From positions 56,902 to 120,901 of the forward strand of contig NZ_PNEO01000019.1 of NCBI RefSeq assembly GCF_002870125.1: a DNA stretch of 64,000 nucleotides, in the 5' to 3' direction. The notes beneath the pieces were generated by a model, which did no database searches, was not told the origin of the DNA, and worked only from the letters and a program-made list of their open reading frames with translations. Shown here in pieces: positions 60,591 through 64,000 of the stretch. Position numbers and translations under genes: made by a program. The stretch's first letter is position 1. The number at the start of each line of letters is the position of its first letter. The DNA comes from Burkholderia sp. WAC0059 (lineage in GTDB: Bacteria; Pseudomonadota; Gammaproteobacteria; Burkholderiales; Burkholderiaceae).

Positions 60591-63206
60591 ATGTTGCATT
60601 CACGCCCCATGCCAAGGACGCCGATTTCTTTTTTCATCCCGCGATCGCTGCGCGCATTTCTCGCGCTGCTGTTTCTCTCGATACCGGTCGCCACGCTCGC
60701 GGCCCCGCCCATGCGGGCGTTCGCGTATACGACGACGGTGCCCATCCGTGCCGCCGGTCCGGCCGTCTCCGCCAATTCCGTCAGCGCGGCCGGTTTCGCG
60801 AGCCCGATCGCCATCGTCAATCCGGCCGCGCCGGTCGCCCTGACGCCCGCCGAAGCGCATTCCGCGCTCCAGGTGCTCGAAGACCCCGTGCAGCGCGCGC
60901 GCGTCGAAGACACGCTGCGCGCCATCGCGGCAGCCGGCGCGCTGGCGACGCCGCCCGCGGCGCCCTCCGCACCCGCCCCTGCGTCCGCTCCGGCCGGCGC
61001 GAGTACCGGCGCCAGCGCGGCAGCCGCGTCGAGCGCCGCTTCCGCGCCGCTCGACGACGCGCTGCGCAGCAACGGACTCGTCCTGCAGGTCTCGACCCAC
61101 GTGGCCCACGCGATGCAGGCGCTCACCGCGCGCCTGCTCCATTCGCGCAAGGCGCTGTTCGACCTGCCCTCCGCGCGCGCGTGGTGGAGCGACAAGCTGC
61201 ACACGCCTCAAGGCCACGCGCTGCTGTTCGGCCTCGTGCGCATCCTGCTGCTCACGTTCATTCCGGCGCTGCTGATCGAAGCGTTGCTGAAGCGGTTCGT
61301 CAAACGGCCCTACCACGCGGTCGCGGCACATGCGGCCACGCTCGCGAAAAACGGCGCGGGCAACGATGGGACGCATGACGACGCGCACGCCGCGAACGGC
61401 ATCGACGACACGCAACCCGACGGCGATACGGCGGGGACAGCGAGTACGGCGGACGCCGAAGACGACGCTCACTCGCATCACTGGAAGCGGCTGCAACGGC
61501 TGCCGGCCGCGATCTTCGTCGCGCTGCTGAACCTGCTGCCGATCCTCGCGTTCGGCCTGTGCGCGGCGGCCGTCCTGTCGTGGTGCGAACCGGACGCCCC
61601 GACGCCCGCGCACGCGGTGGGCGCGCTCGTCGACACTTACGTGACCTGCCGCGTCGTGCTGGCGCTCTCCGCCCTGCTCTTCGCGCCGCACGCCAGCTCG
61701 CTGCGGATGCTGCCGCTCTCCAACACCTGGGCCGTCTTCGCCCAGCGCTGGGCGACGTGGATCGTGATCGTCGGCGGCCTCGGCGGCGCGCTCAACGCCG
61801 CGACCCAGCTCGGCCTGACCGAGGACGCGCATCTCGTGCTCGTCAAGATCATCGCGCTCGTCGGCCACCTCATGCTCGCGGCGGCGATCCTGCAATGCCG
61901 CCGTCCCGTCGCGGCCACCATTCGCCGCACGGCGGCGAGGCGCCATTCGCTGACCTACCTGAGCCACTGGTTCGCCGACATCTGGGCCGGCGCCGCCGTG
62001 TTCGTCGTGATGGCGCTATGGCTCGTCTGGGCCTTCGACGTGCGCGGCGGCTATCGCGAGCTGGTGCGCTCGGGCGGCCTCTCGCTCGTCGTGCTGCTGG
62101 GCGCGCGGCTCGTCGCGATCGTCGCGCTCGGCGCGCTCGGCCGTATCTTCAATCCGAACGGCGACGACGCCCACATGAGCATCGCGCGGCAGCGTGCCGG
62201 GCGCTATTACCCGATGCTCAGGCGGCTCTCGACGCTCTTCGTCGGTCTCGTCACGCTCGACGTCCTGCTGCAAGTGTGGGACATCCACGTCACACATCTG
62301 TTCGTGAGCCCGCCGGTCGAGCGGCTGCTCGGCTCGGCGGTGGCGACGATCGTGATCGCTCTCGTGGTGGCCGTCGTGATCTGGGAATCGGCCAACGTGA
62401 TCGCCGAACGCCGGCTCGACGCGTGGACGCAGACTGGCGACTACGTGCGCGCCGCGCGGCTGCGCACGCTGCTGCCGATGCTGCGCACGTCGCTGCTGGT
62501 CGCGATTCTCGTCATCGTCGGCCTCACCGCGCTCAGCCAGCTCGGCATCAATACCGCGCCGCTCGTGGCCGGCGCGAGCATCTTCGGCGTCGCGCTCGGC
62601 TTCGGCTCGCAAAAGCTCGTGCAGGACTTCATCACGGGCATTTTCCTGCTGACCGAAAACGCGATGCAGGTCGGCGACTCGGTGACGGTGGCCGGCGTGT
62701 CGGGCACCGTCGAGTTCCTGTCGATCCGCACCGTGCGGCTGCGTGGCGGCGACGGCTCGCTGTACACGGTGCCGTTCAGCTCCGTCACGACGGTCAACAA
62801 CTCGAATCGGGGCATCGGCAACGCGGCGGTGAAGGTCGTCGTCGCCTACGGCGCCGACGTGGCGCGCGCCATCGAGACATTGCACGACATCGGCCGCGAG
62901 CTGCGCGCGGCCGATGCTTTCAAGAACGGCATTCTCGGCGACTTCTCGTACTGGGGCGTGGACGAAGTAGACGGATCGGGCGTGACACTCGTCGGCCAGA
63001 TTCAATGTACCGACGGCACGCGCTGGTCCGTGCAGCGCGAATTCAACCGCCGCGTGCTCGACCGATTCGCGGAGCGCGGCATCGAGCTGGCGAATCCGCA
63101 GCGCAGCGTGCTCGTCGAACCCCACGCGATAGCCGCGCAGAGAGCGCCGGACGACCCGCAGGGCGGAATGCAGGGCAATTCGCGTAGCGAGAAGCCGGCG
63201 AACTGA
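60591..63206 (+). CDS. Large MscS-type mechanosensitive channel
   Basis: This protein of about 871 residues has a signal-like N-terminus (FIPRSLRAFLALLFLSIPVATLAA), a periplasmic Ala-rich region, many TM helices (from about residue 215) and an internal acidic His/Asp-rich loop (NGAGNDGTHDDAHAANGIDDTQPDG). The MscS core is at about 640-790: TM3 NTAPLVAGASIFGVALGFGSQKLVQDFITGIFLLTENAMQVGD, then the beta domain VAGVSGTVEFLSIRTVRLRGGDGS. Its size resembles the large MscM/YbdG-YjeP-like members. It opens under hypo-osmotic tension. Start is uncertain (TTG 60552, ATG 60591 or ATG 60609). It is followed by two repeat copies before the convergent ABC gene. Confidence 0.9.
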   Translation: MLHSRPMPRTPISFFIPRSLRAFLALLFLSIPVATLAAPPMRAFAYTTTVPIRAAGPAVSANSVSAAGFASPIAIVNPAAPVALTPAEAHSALQVLEDPVQRARVEDTLRAIAAAGALATPPAAPSAPAPASAPAGASTGASAAAASSAASAPLDDALRSNGLVLQVSTHVAHAMQALTARLLHSRKALFDLPSARAWWSDKLHTPQGHALLFGLVRILLLTFIPALLIEALLKRFVKRPYHAVAAHAATLAKNGAGNDGTHDDAHAANGIDDTQPDGDTAGTASTADAEDDAHSHHWKRLQRLPAAIFVALLNLLPILAFGLCAAAVLSWCEPDAPTPAHAVGALVDTYVTCRVVLALSALLFAPHASSLRMLPLSNTWAVFAQRWATWIVIVGGLGGALNAATQLGLTEDAHLVLVKIIALVGHLMLAAAILQCRRPVAATIRRTAARRHSLTYLSHWFADIWAGAAVFVVMALWLVWAFDVRGGYRELVRSGGLSLVVLLGARLVAIVALGALGRIFNPNGDDAHMSIARQRAGRYYPMLRRLSTLFVGLVTLDVLLQVWDIHVTHLFVSPPVERLLGSAVATIVIALVVAVVIWESANVIAERRLDAWTQTGDYVRAARLRTLLPMLRTSLLVAILVIVGLTALSQLGINTAPLVAGASIFGVALGFGSQKLVQDFITGIFLLTENAMQVGDSVTVAGVSGTVEFLSIRTVRLRGGDGSLYTVPFSSVTTVNNSNRGIGNAAVKVVVAYGADVARAIETLHDIGRELRAADAFKNGILGDFSYWGVDEVDGSGVTLVGQIQCTDGTRWSVQREFNRRVLDRFAERGIELANPQRSVLVEPHAIAAQRAPDDPQGGMQGNSRSEKPAN

Positions 63207-63274
63207 AGCCGGCGCCGACCCGCAACAAGCGCCATCGACGCATGGCGCACGCGGGTCCGGTTCACGCCTTCCGT

Positions 63275-63298
63275 CTCCTGAAAAAGCTCACCTCGATG
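63275..63298 (+). repeat. Dispersed intergenic repeat, copy 6
   Basis: CTCCTGAAAAAGCTCACCTC followed by GATG, in the gap between the MscS-type gene and the convergent ABC gene. Confidence 0.6.
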
Positions 63299-63399
63299 CG
63301 CCGCGGCGCATCAGGACGGCAGGCCGGCGAGCCGGACTTTCCCATCCAATCAACGGCCTACGTTCAGCACTCGCCCATCGCAAGACAGGCTACGAGAAA

Positions 63400-63421
63400 C
63401 TCCCGAAAAAGCTCACCCTTG
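63400..63421 (+). repeat. Dispersed intergenic repeat, copy 7
   Basis: CTCCCGAAAAAGCTCACCCT followed by TG, 120 bp after copy 6 and 18 bp from the stop of the ABC gene. Confidence 0.65.
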
Positions 63422-63438
63422 CAGGCCCGAACGCGCGC

Positions 63439-64000
63439 TCAGCTTTCGACGTCGGCCAGACTGAAGATTTCGGTCTGGTCGTTGTACGAGAAGATCTCGC
63501 CATAACGACCCCAGTCGATCACCGTGTCGAGCGTTTCCTCGGCGGTAATGTCCGAGAGGAAATCTTCCAGCTCCTGCTCGAAGCGCACGCGCGGCGCGCG
63601 ATGGCCCGGCCGCTCATTGAGCACCGCCCGGATGCGCGCCGCCAGCGGCACGTGCTTCAGCAGGTGCTCCGCGAACATCATCTTCCGCTCGTGCGTGCCG
63701 AACTCCGCGAACACCCGCGCCGGCGGCGTCAGGAACACGTCCCCCTCCCGCACGTCCGCAAACCCCAGGTGCTGCAGCATCTCCGCGATCGGAAACAGGT
63801 CGTCCACCTCCAGGTGCAGCGACCTCGCAATCTCCGGCATGTCCGCCCGACCGTGGTACGGCGCCGCCGCCAGCGTCTCGATCAGCCCCGCCATCAGGTT
63901 CGTCGACACCCGCGGCAGCCGGCTGCCCAGCTCCAGCTCCTTGCGCGTGGCCTCGCCGGTCTGGCGCGCGGTCATCTGCGCATAGATGTCGTCCACCAGC
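63439..64000 (-). CDS. C-terminal part of a NitT/TauT-type ABC ATPase (AAA-associated domain), cut by window edge
   Basis: About 187 codons are present of a gene that continues beyond the window. The sequence LVDDIYAQMTAR…LPRVSTNLMAGLIETLAAAPYHGRADMPEIARSLHLEVDDLFPIAEMLQHLGFADVREGDVFLTPPARVFAEF is the AAA-associated C-terminal domain that follows the nucleotide-binding domain in nitrate/sulfonate/taurine-type ABC ATPases. It ends FSLADVES. Walker motifs should lie upstream, outside the window. The GTG at 63996 is in the middle of the protein and is not its start. Substrate unknown. Confidence 0.85.
   Translation of the reverse strand, partial: LVDDIYAQMTARQTGEATRKELELGSRLPRVSTNLMAGLIETLAAAPYHGRADMPEIARSLHLEVDDLFPIAEMLQHLGFADVREGDVFLTPPARVFAEFGTHERKMMFAEHLLKHVPLAARIRAVLNERPGHRAPRVRFEQELEDFLSDITAEETLDTVIDWGRYGEIFSYNDQTEIFSLADVES

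Overview
The window is high-GC DNA from a betaproteobacterium, most likely a Burkholderiaceae member (Burkholderia/Paraburkholderia/Trinickia-type). The evidence is very strong G/C third-position bias, a short plant-pathogen/Burkholderia-type H-NS protein, a ugpBAEC operon, PecS/Emr-type MarR regulators and a NodT-family outer-membrane factor. I see no rRNA, tRNA, CRISPR array, transposase, integrase or phage gene. The window holds 46 protein genes, two of them cut by the window edges.

Region 1 (1-21.4 kb, all on the minus strand) is the most interesting part. In transcription order it reads tonB, exbB, exbD, exbD, a periplasmic TPR protein, a TonB-dependent receptor, a strong terminator, two paralogous yejA solute-binding proteins, yejB, yejE, yejF, tldD, tldE, a tandem YhhY-like GNAT acetyltransferase and an RND pump. 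From yejF to the GNAT gene each start codon overlaps the previous stop as ATGA. Read together this looks like one peptide-handling pathway: an outer-membrane receptor energised by its own TonB/ExbBD, an inner-membrane Yej peptide importer, cytoplasmic TldD/TldE peptidase, and an acetyltransferase and pump that could detoxify the products. In enterobacteria Yej transporters admit Trojan-horse and azole-modified peptide antibiotics, and TldD/E act on modified peptides, so the locus could serve uptake and disarming of such peptides or catabolism of unusual peptides. That joint function is inference. The tonB and receptor promoter regions share an 18-bp dyad (16/18 identical).

Region 2 (21.6-29.9 kb) is general: an FAH-family hydrolase, a Pat-type protein acetyltransferase, peptide-release factor 3, an H-NS-like protein, a small conserved protein, a LuxR-type regulator and a small lipoprotein. 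The DNA between 27.7 and 28.7 kb is AT-richer than the rest.

Region 3 (29.9-35.8 kb) has a ugpBAEC glycerol-3-phosphate importer and a YeeE/YedE thiosulfate-type transporter. Region 4 (35.8-42.4 kb) has two modules, each with a PecS/Emr-like MarR regulator: a thiolase-marR pair and a marR-emrA-emrB-nodT drug-efflux operon. Both appear to be controlled by ATATGCAC-containing operators embedded in recognisable -35/-10 promoters, and the second marR appears to be leaderless.

Region 5 (42.5-51.1 kb) has a LysR regulator, a small winged-helix protein, a MocR-type regulator with a 17-bp dyad upstream, a divergent FdhF/YdeP molybdopterin oxidoreductase with a clear terminator, and a PAS-PAS-GGDEF-EAL protein. 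Region 6 (51.1-55.3 kb) has metE, the divergent metR with a MetR box between them, and cobF.

Region 7 (55.3-64 kb) has small and miscellaneous genes: a DedA-rhodanese fusion, a methyltransferase, a thioredoxin-like protein, a PanE-like reductase, an MscS-type channel and the end of a NitT/TauT-type ABC ATPase. Seven copies of a roughly 20-bp intergenic repeat, consensus CTCCCGWAAAGCCTCACCTY, are scattered through this last 8 kb. I did not find the repeat earlier in the window.
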